A stretch of 64,000 nucleotides of DNA from Novosphingobium mathurense (GTDB lineage: Bacteria > Pseudomonadota > Alphaproteobacteria > Sphingomonadales > Sphingomonadaceae), in assembly GCF_900168325.1 (NCBI RefSeq), contig NZ_FVZE01000001.1:496001-560000 (forward strand). Direction: 5' to 3'. How positions within the stretch are numbered: the stretch's first letter is position 1; each line of letters begins with the position of its first letter. This document shows, one piece after another, positions 1-9,679 of this stretch. The notes below the pieces were generated by a model. That model saw only the letters and a program-made list of their open reading frames with translations, made no database searches and was not told where the DNA came from. The translations under genes were made by a program, and so were the position numbers.

Positions 1-40
1 CGGTCACGATGGCGACCTGTCCTTTAAACGAAATGGGCAT
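1..40 (-). CDS. N-terminus of a short-chain dehydrogenase/reductase (partial)
   Basis: Only the first 13 codons are inside the window; the gene runs off the left edge on the minus strand. The translation reads MPISFKGQVAIVT, which matches the first beta-strand of the Rossmann fold in SDR enzymes, where the next residues are normally the glycine-rich TGxxxGxG cofactor loop. The gene diverges from purS across about 210 bp that would hold both promoters. Substrate and role cannot be judged from this fragment. Confidence 0.6.
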   Translation of the reverse strand, partial: MPISFKGQVAIVT

Positions 41-250
41 TTTCGGAGCACTCCGGCTTGGTGCGTGAGGGGGCTTGCCGCGAAATGGCAGGTTGTGCGG
101 TGCGGTTCAATTGCAAAGCTTGACCATGAAGCGCGTGCTGCCGCTTGCTCCCGCGCGTTCTCGGGGCCATAGGCGGTCCGAACGAATCCGGCGATTCCGC
201 GCGAAGCGGGATTGCAATTGACCAGACCGCCCTAGCGAAAGGCCCCCGCG

Positions 251-487
251 ATGAAAGTCCGCGTCCACGTCAGCCTCAAGCCCGGTGTCCTCGATCCGCA
301 GGGTCGGGCGATTCACCACTCGCTCGAAGGCCTCGGCTTCTCGGGAGTGAACGACGTCCGCGCCGGCCGCCTGATCGAGCTCGACGTTGCCGACAGCGTA
401 ACCGACGAAGCGCTCGACGACATGTGCCGCAAGCTCCTCGCCAACATGGTGATCGAGAACTACCGTATCGAGAAGGTCGCCGCATGA
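251..487 (+). CDS. purS: Phosphoribosylformylglycinamidine synthase subunit PurS
   Basis: A 78-residue protein of the usual PurS size, starting [18 protein letters not shown] and carrying the conserved [14 protein letters not shown] segment. PurS is the small dimeric subunit that bridges PurL and PurQ in the three-part FGAM synthase of purine biosynthesis, in the cytoplasm. The stop codon overlaps the purQ start (ATGA at 484-487), which indicates translational coupling. purL is not in the window, and purC, often next to purS in alphaproteobacteria, lies 12 kb away on the other strand. A longer reading frame in another phase overlaps purS but belongs to the purQ frame and is not real upstream of 484. 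Confidence 0.96.
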   Translation: MKVRVHVSLKPGVLDPQGRAIHHSLEGLGFSGVNDVRAGRLIELDVADSVTDEALDDMCRKLLANMVIENYRIEKVAA

Positions 488-1161
488 GCTTCCGCTCCGC
501 CGTCATCACCTTTCCCGGCTCCAATTGCGACCGCGACATGGCGGACGCGCTGGAGAAGGTTTCGGGCACTGCGCCGCATCGCGTGTGGCACGGTGATGCC
601 GACCTGCCCGAAGGACTGGACTTCATCGCCCTGCCGGGCGGCTTTTCCTACGGCGACTACCTGCGTTGCGGTGCGATTGCCTCGCGCTCGCCGGTCATGC
701 GGGCCGTCATCGAGGCTGCCGGTCGCGGCGTTCCGGTGCTGGGCGTGTGCAACGGCTTCCAGGTCCTGACCGAAAGCGGTCTCCTGCCGGGTGCGCTGCT
801 GCGCAACTCGGTGATCCGCTTCGTCTGCCGCGATGTCCGCCTCAAGGTGGAAAATGCGCAGTCGCTGTTCACCAGCGGCTACGAAGCCGGGCAGGAAATC
901 GTCATCCCCGTTGCGCACCATGACGGCAACTATTTTGCCGACGAAGGGACGCTCGACCGTCTTGAGGGTGAGGGGCGCGTAGCCTTTCGCTATGCCGAAG
1001 ACGTAAACGGTTCGGCGCGACAGATCGCCGGCGTGCTCAACGATGCCGGCAACGTGCTGGGCATGATGCCGCACCCGGAACGCGCCATCGAGGCGACCCA
1101 TGGCGGCACCGACGGTCGTGCGCTGTTCGAAAGCGCGATCAAGGGCCTGGTCGGCGCCTGA
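484..1161 (+). CDS. purQ: Phosphoribosylformylglycinamidine synthase glutaminase subunit PurQ
   Basis: A 225-residue class I glutamine amidotransferase. It starts [18 protein letters not shown] and has the nucleophile Cys89 in [14 protein letters not shown] and the C-terminal His/Glu pair in GMMPHPERA. It supplies ammonia from glutamine to PurL for conversion of FGAR to FGAM. The reading frame stays open upstream to base 145, but the ATG at 484 fits the family start and overlaps the purS stop by four bases. A GC-rich hairpin follows at 1183-1218. No residues of the catalytic triad are missing. Confidence 0.97.
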   Translation: MSFRSAVITFPGSNCDRDMADALEKVSGTAPHRVWHGDADLPEGLDFIALPGGFSYGDYLRCGAIASRSPVMRAVIEAAGRGVPVLGVCNGFQVLTESGLLPGALLRNSVIRFVCRDVRLKVENAQSLFTSGYEAGQEIVIPVAHHDGNYFADEGTLDRLEGEGRVAFRYAEDVNGSARQIAGVLNDAGNVLGMMPHPERAIEATHGGTDGRALFESAIKGLVGA

Positions 1162-1182
1162 GCGCCATACAAGCCCAAGCCA

Positions 1183-1218
1183 AGCCGACGTCCCGGGTGC
1201 ATCCCGGGGCGGTCGGCT
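1183..1218 (+). terminator. GC-rich hairpin after purQ, possible terminator
   Basis: The arms AGCCGAC and GTCGGCT enclose a second paired block CCCGGG/CCCGGG with loop TGCAT, 22 bp after the purQ stop. There is no T-run, so it may act as a 3' end stabiliser or a weak or Rho-assisted terminator. Confidence 0.45.
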
Positions 1219-1309
1219 CCATCCTCGGTGTAGTTGATTGATTGCGAGCGGGGGCAGACTGGATCTGCGTACTATCGCGCGGATGCGGCAGTCTTGAGCG
1301 GCGGGGTGT

Positions 1310-3691
1310 TCAGGCCGCGCTTTGCCTTGGATTGGCTGGATTGCCGAACAGGGCGATGGCATCTTGGGCGGCCATCGGGCGGCCGAAGAAATAGCCCTGG
1401 ATCTTGCGGCAGCCGAGCTGCCGAATCATGTCGACTTCCTTCTGCGTCTCCGCACCTTCAGCCGTCGTCGACATTCCGAGGCTGTCGGCCATGGCAACGA
1501 CGGCGCGAATGATCGCAAGGCTCTCGGGATTGCCGGTGGCAGCGCCCTGCACGAACATGCGGTCGACCTTGATCGTCGAGAAGCGCAGCTTGCGCAGGTA
1601 GCCGAGCGAGGAATAGCCGGTCCCGAAGTCGTCGAGCGCAATGCCGCAGCCCAGCGCCATGACTTCCTCGAGCGCGGCATTGGCCTTGGTCGTGTCGCGC
1701 AGGAAGATGCTTTCTGTCACCTCGATCTCGAGCCTGTTCGGGCTGAGGCCGCTGAGCCGGAGCGCGCCTACGACGCTGGCGACGAAGTTCTGGTCGAGGA
1801 GCTGTTCACCCGAGACGTTCACCGCGACGCGGATGTGTTCGGGCCAGTTTATCGCCTCCTTGCACGCTTCCTGGAGGACCCATTCCCCGATCGGTACGAT
1901 CAGGCGGGTATCCTCTGCCAGCGGGATGAACTTGGCCGGGCTGACGCTGCCGTGATCCTTGCTGTTCCAGCGCAGCAGCGCCTCGAAGCTGACGACACCT
2001 TCGGTGTCTGCCGCGACGACCGGCTGATAGACGAGCTGGAATTCGTCGCGCTCCAGCGCACGGCGCAGCGAGAATTCGAGCTTGCGGCGCTCTTCGGCGT
2101 GGGCGTGCAGGGCCGGCTCATAGGTGAAGTGATCGTTTCCGCCGGTATCCTTGGCGCGATAGAGCGCGAGGTCGGCATTGCGCATCAGGGTCTCGACGGT
2201 CGAGCCGTCGCGCGGGCCGATTGCGGACCCGACCGATGCACCGACGTAGAGTGTGTGCTGGTCGACCTCATAGGGCTGCGAAAGCCGCTTGATGACGCGT
2301 TCGGCGACGCGGTCGATATGGGCAAGGTCCGAAGCGTCGCGGATGACGATGGCGAACTCGTCGCCACCGAGGCGGCCGCACAGCTCGTTGTCGGTCATCT
2401 GTTCCTTGAGCCGCTCCGAGACGCGGGCCAGAAGTTGGTCGCCGACGAGATGGCCCAGCGAATCGTTTACCGCCTTGAAGCGATCGAGGTCGATCATCAG
2501 GAAGGCGCAGCGCGTGCGCCACTTTTCGGCATAGTCCAGTGCTTCGCCGAGCGCTTCGGTGAGCATCATGCGGTTGGGAAGGCCGGTCAGCGTGTCGTAT
2601 CGCGCAAGCCAGGCGATCTTGTCGGAATTTTCGCGCGCTTCGGTGACGTCAGATCCGACGCCGCGGAAGCCGTCGAAATTGCCCTTTTCATCGAGCTTGG
2701 GCGTACCGGAAAGCTCCCACCAGCGGGGTTGACCGTGGATCGTCACGCGCACCAGCAGGTTGTTGAAGTTCTCGCGCCGCTTGATGCGTTCGGCCAGGTC
2801 GTGGAGGCTGGTCGAGAACTGGCCGCTCTCCCACGCCGAACCGGCGATAAGCTGGATCAGGGGCTGCCCCTCGATTTCCTTGGCGTCCATGCCCAATGCG
2901 AAGGCGAAGCGCGGGGAAACCGACCGCACGCGGCGGGCGGTGTCGATCTGCCAGAGCCAGTCCGCCTCGCCTTCCTCGAACTCGCGCAGCAGCATCGAGA
3001 CGACTTCGTCTTTCTCGACAATACCTGCTTCTGCGATCTTGGCGGTAACATGGCGGCGCGCGCTCTCGATGGCGGCGGCGATCACGATCCCGGAGAAAGC
3101 GATGCTGACCGCGGCCATGTCGAACATGCCGCGGCTCAGGAAGAAAACGATCGCCGTAGAGCCGGTAATCCCGGTGAAGAGCAGGGTGCCGAGCGGCACT
3201 GCCGGCAGCAGCACGGCCGATGCTGTCATCAGCATCGCCACCACGATCCACAGCTTCACCTGCGTTTGCGGGTCGACGAAGAAGCCCAGGCCGCCGATCG
3301 GGACCGACCAGGCCAGGCCGTTGAGAATCGAGCTGATCATCTGCGCGTGGACTTCGTCGCGCGAGATGCGACGCTTGTCCGCGTCGATCAGCGTGCGATC
3401 GATACGGACCCCGCGCCAGAGCGTGAGGCAGGCCACGGCGATCCAGATCGCGACCGCCGCCATCGGCACTTGCCCGAAGACCAGGGCGGCGGTTGCGAGC
3501 ATGGCGGAAATCTGCGTCGTTACCCGCGCGAAGGTAGAGTGGCCGAGGCAGGAATATTGGATTCCCCGCAGTCGGCTCCAATCGCCGTCGTCCGGATCCG
3601 ATAGCCCGAGGACCGCCAATACTGGCAGTTCCCGGGGCAAGGTGCAGTAGGTGGACGTGTGCGTGTTCACGCCCCTGCAATAACCGACCAA
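1310..3691 (-). CDS. Membrane-bound PAS-GGDEF-EAL cyclic-di-GMP signalling protein
   Basis: About 790 residues. The N-terminal third is a hydrophobic sensory region with several membrane helices (residues about 60-220). A PAS-like segment follows (about 240-355, ending in GVGSDVTEARE), then a GGDEF domain with intact RLGGDEFAIV, then an EAL domain. The EAL domain keeps FEALLRW, NVSGEQL, EVTES, DDFGTGYSS and KVDRMF, so both cyclase and phosphodiesterase chemistry look possible. Dual proteins of this type often have only one active domain in vivo. The start is unsettled: the frame opens at a TTG (3691) without a convincing Shine-Dalgarno sequence, and a GTG at 3670 is an alternative. It stands alone between purQ and glmS and may influence motility or biofilm. 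Confidence 0.88.
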   Translation of the reverse strand: MVGYCRGVNTHTSTYCTLPRELPVLAVLGLSDPDDGDWSRLRGIQYSCLGHSTFARVTTQISAMLATAALVFGQVPMAAVAIWIAVACLTLWRGVRIDRTLIDADKRRISRDEVHAQMISSILNGLAWSVPIGGLGFFVDPQTQVKLWIVVAMLMTASAVLLPAVPLGTLLFTGITGSTAIVFFLSRGMFDMAAVSIAFSGIVIAAAIESARRHVTAKIAEAGIVEKDEVVSMLLREFEEGEADWLWQIDTARRVRSVSPRFAFALGMDAKEIEGQPLIQLIAGSAWESGQFSTSLHDLAERIKRRENFNNLLVRVTIHGQPRWWELSGTPKLDEKGNFDGFRGVGSDVTEARENSDKIAWLARYDTLTGLPNRMMLTEALGEALDYAEKWRTRCAFLMIDLDRFKAVNDSLGHLVGDQLLARVSERLKEQMTDNELCGRLGGDEFAIVIRDASDLAHIDRVAERVIKRLSQPYEVDQHTLYVGASVGSAIGPRDGSTVETLMRNADLALYRAKDTGGNDHFTYEPALHAHAEERRKLEFSLRRALERDEFQLVYQPVVAADTEGVVSFEALLRWNSKDHGSVSPAKFIPLAEDTRLIVPIGEWVLQEACKEAINWPEHIRVAVNVSGEQLLDQNFVASVVGALRLSGLSPNRLEIEVTESIFLRDTTKANAALEEVMALGCGIALDDFGTGYSSLGYLRKLRFSTIKVDRMFVQGAATGNPESLAIIRAVVAMADSLGMSTTAEGAETQKEVDMIRQLGCRKIQGYFFGRPMAAQDAIALFGNPANPRQSAA

Positions 3692-3757
3692 GTGTTATTA
3701 CAGGGTAAAAGTCGTTCAATCAGTCGCGCAGGACTGAATTATTGCCGCGAACTGTCG

Positions 3758-5581
<1,824 letters not shown>

Positions 5582-5730
5582 GTGTCGCGCTTGCCGCCTT
5601 GTTCCGGGTGAATGTTGTTGTGGCTGGATCGAGCCTTGTCGGTCCAGCAGATGGCGCTCCGTCCGGGAATGGACAAGCTTGAAAATCGGTTTAGCCGCCG
5701 GTCTTGGCAAGCCAGCGGTGGAAAGATTGC

Positions 5731-6561
5731 TCAGTCGCCGTCGAGCAGGTCGCCCAGACCGCCCAGGATCGAACCCTCGCCCCGGTTTTGGCCACCACGG
5801 GAGCCGGCTGCTGCCAGCATCCGGCCGGCAAGCCGCGAGAAGGGGAGGGACTGGACCCAGACCTTGCCGGGGCCGCGCAGGCGGGCGAAGAACACGCCTT
5901 CGCCGCCGAAGATCATCGACTTGACCGATCCGGCGCGGATCACGTCGAAGTCGATGCCCGATGTGAAGGCGGCGACGCAGCCGGTGTCGACGTGCAGTTC
6001 CTCGCCCGGGGCCAGTTCTCGCTCGATCACGGTGCCGCCCATCTGCACGAAGACCCAGCCGTCGCCTTCCAGCTTCTGCATGATGAAGCCTTCGCCGCCG
6101 AACAGGCCGGTCATGATGCGCTGCTGGAAATGGACGCCGATGGAGACGCCGCGGGCTGCGGCGAGGAAGGCGTCTTTCTGGCAGATCAGGCGCCCGCCGA
6201 CGTCGTCCAGCTTGATCGGGAGGATCGCGCCGGGAACGGGCGCGGCGAAGGCGACCCGCGCCTTGCCCTTGCCCTGGTGGGTGAACACGGTCGTGAACAG
6301 ACTTTCGCCGGTGACAAGGCGCTTGCCCGCGCCGAGCAGCTTGCCCATGAAGCCGCTGCCTTCGCCGCCCGATCCGTCTCCGAAGACAGTCGACATCTCG
6401 ATCGAGGCATCCTTCCAGACCATCGCCCCCGCTTCGGCGACGGCGCTTTCGCCGGGGTCGAGTTCGATTTCGACGAACTGCAGCTCCTGGCCCCTGATCT
6501 CGAAATCGACGTCGTCTGAAATCGAAGAACTGCGCGAATGGCTCCAGGGACTGCCGGACAT
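5731..6561 (-). CDS. AIM24 / TIGR00266 family protein
   Basis: A 276-residue protein rich in beta-strands and glycine, with no signal peptide or membrane helix. The repeated pattern (GESAVAEAGAMVWKD, GGEGFIMQKLEGDGWVFV, GGEGVFFARLRGPGKVWVQ) is that of the AIM24/TIGR00266 family, a double-stranded beta-helix fold whose biochemical role in bacteria is not established. The ATG at 6561 follows a strong AAAGGAGG ribosome site. The C-terminus ends in a Gly/Arg-rich tail and an acidic tip (GLGDLLDGD). It lies just upstream of glmS on the same strand, 149 bp apart, so co-transcription is possible but not shown. Confidence 0.85.
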   Translation of the reverse strand: MSGSPWSHSRSSSISDDVDFEIRGQELQFVEIELDPGESAVAEAGAMVWKDASIEMSTVFGDGSGGEGSGFMGKLLGAGKRLVTGESLFTTVFTHQGKGKARVAFAAPVPGAILPIKLDDVGGRLICQKDAFLAAARGVSIGVHFQQRIMTGLFGGEGFIMQKLEGDGWVFVQMGGTVIERELAPGEELHVDTGCVAAFTSGIDFDVIRAGSVKSMIFGGEGVFFARLRGPGKVWVQSLPFSRLAGRMLAAAGSRGGQNRGEGSILGGLGDLLDGD

Positions 6562-6739
6562 GATGCCTCCTTTGCGGTGAATAGCTGGAACAAGGGTGTG
6601 GGGTGGGCGATTATCCTTGTCAAACCGCGTTCATCGGATACGCTTTGCAGTTCGTCGACCACTAACAAGGTGCGCGGCATTTCAGCGGATTCGTCGACCT
6701 CCAAAAGGTGCGCGGCGCATTTGGGTGAGGATGAAATCG

Positions 6740-7492
6740 ATGAACCAGTGGAAGGCCTTAGTTCCCGGAATCTGCATGGCAATGGCTGTCGGTACGGCTG
6801 CAGGACCGGCCTCGGCACGCGCCGAATCGGTTTCGCCGGGGCACCTGACCGAAGTTAGCCAGCTGGTGGTTGCGCCCGATGTCATGGACAAGCAGCGCAC
6901 CTCGGCAGGTTTTGGCTTCATTCGCTCAGGCAAGCCCAAGAAGGCGATTGCCGAATTCGACGCAGTGATCTCGGCGGCAGACCGTCGGCATCTGGGCGAT
7001 CCGCGTCCGCGCTTCTGCGCACGCAATGAACGCGATGCCTCGCGGATCACGACCGCGACCAGTGCTTCGGGGGCGAGCCCGGTATTGATCGATTCGGCGG
7101 TCTGCGACGCGCACTTCGGCAAGGGGTATGCCCTGATCGACATGGGGCGCGGCGATCTTGCCGAGGCGGAGCTGCGCCGTGCGACCGAGCTGGCGCCCTT
7201 CGATGCGCACTACGCCAACGAATATGCCGAACTCTACAAGTCGCGCCGCGACTGGAAGGCTTCGCTCGAACTGTTCCTTCATGCCTGGGACGTGGCCGAC
7301 AAGAATCCGACCGGACCCGATGCCGACCTTGCCGCGCGGGCGTTGCGGGGGATCGGCTACAACCAGATGATGCTCGGAAATCTCGATGCGGCCGAGAATT
7401 CGTTCAGGCAGTCGCTGGAATTCGAGCCAGGGAACAAGGCCGCCAGTATCGAACTGGGACATATCGCCCGCAAGAAGGCAATCGGTTCGTAA
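6740..7492 (+). CDS. Exported tetratricopeptide-repeat protein
   Basis: A 250-residue protein with an N-terminal export signal (MNQWKALVPGICMAMAVGT, cleavage likely after ASARA). Helical repeats follow: GFGFIRSGKPKKAIAEFDAV, then GKGYALIDMGRGDLAEAELRRATELAPFD and GYNQMMLGNLDAAENSFRQSLEFEPGN, which fit the TPR consensus. The start at 6740 is preferred over ATG 6731 because GAGG lies nine bases upstream. It probably serves as a periplasmic protein-protein scaffold; no catalytic motif was seen. Two cysteines (in RFCARN and AVCDAHF) could form a disulfide. It is transcribed towards glmU and shares a terminator region with it. Confidence 0.8.
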   Translation: MNQWKALVPGICMAMAVGTAAGPASARAESVSPGHLTEVSQLVVAPDVMDKQRTSAGFGFIRSGKPKKAIAEFDAVISAADRRHLGDPRPRFCARNERDASRITTATSASGASPVLIDSAVCDAHFGKGYALIDMGRGDLAEAELRRATELAPFDAHYANEYAELYKSRRDWKASLELFLHAWDVADKNPTGPDADLAARALRGIGYNQMMLGNLDAAENSFRQSLEFEPGNKAASIELGHIARKKAIGS

Positions 7493-7502
7493 TTCAGTTG
7501 CG

Positions 7503-7540
7503 AAGGCCGGGCTGACTTACTTTTTCTGCTCGGCCTTTTT
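7503..7540 (+). terminator. Terminator of the TPR gene, overlapping the glmU 3' end
   Basis: The arms AAGGCCGGGC (7503-7512) and GCTCGGCCTT (7528-7537) form a 10-bp stem with one G-U pair, followed by T residues. The right arm and T-run lie inside the last codons of the convergent glmU gene, so one stretch of DNA serves as coding sequence and as terminator. Confidence 0.7.
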
Positions 7541-8893
7541 CTTCTTCATCGCATCGTGGAAGCGGTCGGCCCAGCCGGGTTTGATCAGCTGTTCTCCGCG
7601 CACGAGACGAAGCTCGCCCGGCGCGACGTTGCGCGTGACAGCGCTGCCGGCGGCGACGATCGCATCCGCGCCGATCTGTATCGGGGCGACCAGCGCACTG
7701 TTCGAGCCGATGAAGGCGCGTTCGCCGATCACCGTCTTGTGCTTGAAGTAGCCGTCGTAGTTGCAGGTGATCGTGCCTGCGCCGATGTTCGCGCCCGCGC
7801 CGATCTCGGCATCGCCAAGGTAGCTGAGGTGATTGGCCTTAGCGCCTTCGCCCAGCACTGCCTTCTTGATCTCGACGAAGTTGCCGACCTTGGAACCGGC
7901 CTTGAGCACCGCGCCAGGACGCAGGCGGGCATAAGGGCCAATCTCGACACCGCTTTCCAGCGTCGCGCCTTCAAGGTGCGAGAAGGCGCGGACGGTGACA
8001 TCGTCGGCGATCGTCACGCCCGGGCCGAAGACAACGTTCGGCTCAATCGTAACGTCGCGGCCAAGCTGCGTATCCCAGGCGAAGAAGACCGTTTCCGGTG
8101 CGGTCAGCGTCACGCCATCGGCCATGGCCGCCTTGCGACGGCGGGCCTGCCAGCGTGCTTCGGCCTCGGCCAGTTCGCCGCGGCTGTTGATCCCGCCCAC
8201 TTCGTCCGGATCGTCCGTGGTGATGACCGCACAGGTGCGGCCCTCCAGCGTGGCGACATTGACGATGTCGACGAGGTAGTATTCCCCCTGCGCATTGTCA
8301 TTGCCCACGCGTGAGAGCAGGTCGAACAGGTCCGCCGACTTCACCGCCATCAGGCCGGAATTGCACAGGCGGCAGGCGCGCTGGTCTTCGGTCGCGTCCT
8401 TGTATTCCACCATCATCGCGATGCGGCCGTCGTCGTGGGCCAGCACCCGCCCGTACTGCAGCGGATCTTCCGGTTCGAAGCCGAGCACCACGACCGCAGG
8501 GGAATCCTTGGCATGAAGGCGCTCGATCATCGCGCGCATCGTTTCGGTGCGCACGAAGGGCACGTCGCCGTAAAGGATCAGGATGTCGCCATCGAAGCCA
8601 TCGAGCGCGCCTTGCGCCTGCTGGACCGCATGGCCGGTGCCGAGCTGCGGTTCCTGCACCGCGAAAGTCACCTTGTCGCCCAGCGCCTTTTCAAGCTGCT
8701 CCAGCCCGTGTCCGGCGACGACGACCTGCCGCTGCGGCGAGAGTTCGGCCGCGCTGGCCATGAGATGCTCCAGCATTGGCCGGCCGGCGATGGGATGCAG
8801 GACCTTGTGCAGGTTGCTCTTCATGCGGGTGCCCTTGCCGGCGGCAAGGACGACGACTGCGAGCGGGGCGAGGGGTGATGAGTCTTCGACCAT
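7517..8893 (-). CDS. glmU: Bifunctional UDP-GlcNAc pyrophosphorylase / GlcN-1-P acetyltransferase
   Basis: A 458-residue protein. The N-terminal uridylyltransferase domain has LAAGKGTRMKS at residues 16-26 and LYGDVPFV further on. The C-terminal left-handed beta-helix is built of hexapeptide repeats (VVFGPGVTIADDVTV, IGAGANIGAGTITCNYDGYFKH) with the catalytic region around HKTVIGERAFIGSNSALVAPI. It converts GlcN-1-P to UDP-GlcNAc for peptidoglycan and lipid A. The C-terminus is lysine-rich (MKKKKAEQKK). It diverges from gph with 60 bp between the starts. Confidence 0.97.
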   Translation of the reverse strand: MVEDSSPLAPLAVVVLAAGKGTRMKSNLHKVLHPIAGRPMLEHLMASAAELSPQRQVVVAGHGLEQLEKALGDKVTFAVQEPQLGTGHAVQQAQGALDGFDGDILILYGDVPFVRTETMRAMIERLHAKDSPAVVVLGFEPEDPLQYGRVLAHDDGRIAMMVEYKDATEDQRACRLCNSGLMAVKSADLFDLLSRVGNDNAQGEYYLVDIVNVATLEGRTCAVITTDDPDEVGGINSRGELAEAEARWQARRRKAAMADGVTLTAPETVFFAWDTQLGRDVTIEPNVVFGPGVTIADDVTVRAFSHLEGATLESGVEIGPYARLRPGAVLKAGSKVGNFVEIKKAVLGEGAKANHLSYLGDAEIGAGANIGAGTITCNYDGYFKHKTVIGERAFIGSNSALVAPIQIGADAIVAAGSAVTRNVAPGELRLVRGEQLIKPGWADRFHDAMKKKKAEQKK

Positions 8894-8953
8894 GGCGGCT
8901 CATGTGCCAGCAAAATGTTGCGGTTTCCACATCAAGTCTTAACTGGGGACGCG

Positions 8954-9655
8954 ATGAGCACATTTCCATTCGATATCGTCGGTTTTGACCTCGACGGAAC
9001 CCTTCTGGACAGTCACGGTGATCTTGCAGCGGCAGTGAACCATGCCATTGCGCACGAAGGCAGGCAGGCAATCCCCGCGTCCGAAGTGCGCGACCTGATC
9101 GGCGGCGGCGCGAAAAAGATGCTGGCCCGCGCGCTGGAGGTTACCGGGGAGCCGGTCTCCGACGCCCGTTTCGACGAACTGCACCGCATTCTGCTCGATT
9201 TCTATGAAGCCAATATCGCGGTCGAGACGCGCCTGTTTCCGGGCGGCCTGGAAATGCTCGACGGGCTCGCCGCGCGCGGCGTGAAGATCGCCGTGGTGAC
9301 CAACAAGCTTGAGCGCTTCGCCTTGCGGATCTTTGACGAGCTTGGCCTGTCGGACCGCTTCTTCACTGTCATCGGCGGGGATACCCTCGGGCCGGGCAAG
9401 GCCAAGCCCCACCCCGATCTCATCTTCGAGATGCTCGACCGGGCCGGGGTTTCGCGCGAGGAGGCACGCGCGGTCTATGTCGGCGATACGACTTACGATA
9501 CCGGGGCAGCTGCCGCTGCAGGTCTGCCCTGCGTCGCGGTCAGCTTCGGCTTCTGCGACAAGCCGCCCCGCGAACTGGGCGCCAATGCGGTGATCGACCA
9601 TTTCGACCAGCTCATTCCCGCGCTCGATTGCCTGGGGACTGCCTCGGTTCGCTGA
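8954..9655 (+). CDS. gph: Phosphoglycolate phosphatase-like HAD hydrolase
   Basis: A 233-residue HAD-superfamily protein. Motif I is DLDGTLLDS (residues about 10-18), motif II is the VVTNK segment, and motif III/IV is KPHPD followed by VYVGDTTYDTGAA. The helical cap after motif I fits the Gph/PGP subgroup that removes 2-phosphoglycolate formed by RuBisCO-like chemistry or DNA repair, although other phosphate esters are possible. The ATG at 8954 follows GGGGAC; an upstream frame extension lacks a ribosome site. It is divergent from glmU and convergent with the M16 protease gene. Confidence 0.88.
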   Translation: MSTFPFDIVGFDLDGTLLDSHGDLAAAVNHAIAHEGRQAIPASEVRDLIGGGAKKMLARALEVTGEPVSDARFDELHRILLDFYEANIAVETRLFPGGLEMLDGLAARGVKIAVVTNKLERFALRIFDELGLSDRFFTVIGGDTLGPGKAKPHPDLIFEMLDRAGVSREEARAVYVGDTTYDTGAAAAAGLPCVAVSFGFCDKPPRELGANAVIDHFDQLIPALDCLGTASVR

Positions 9656-9679
9656 CCGGGATCGGGGGGCAGCCCCCGA

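Noticed and set aside
1322..3604. A 760-codon plus-strand frame opposite the GGDEF/EAL gene
   Set aside because: The minus-strand protein has intact GGDEF and EAL motifs. The plus frame has low-complexity, Arg/Asp-rich translation typical of an antisense shadow.
5582..5730. A glmS-type ribozyme in the leader of glmS
   Set aside because: The expected core and pseudoknot sequences were not recognisable in the leader, and this ribozyme class is known mainly from Firmicutes.
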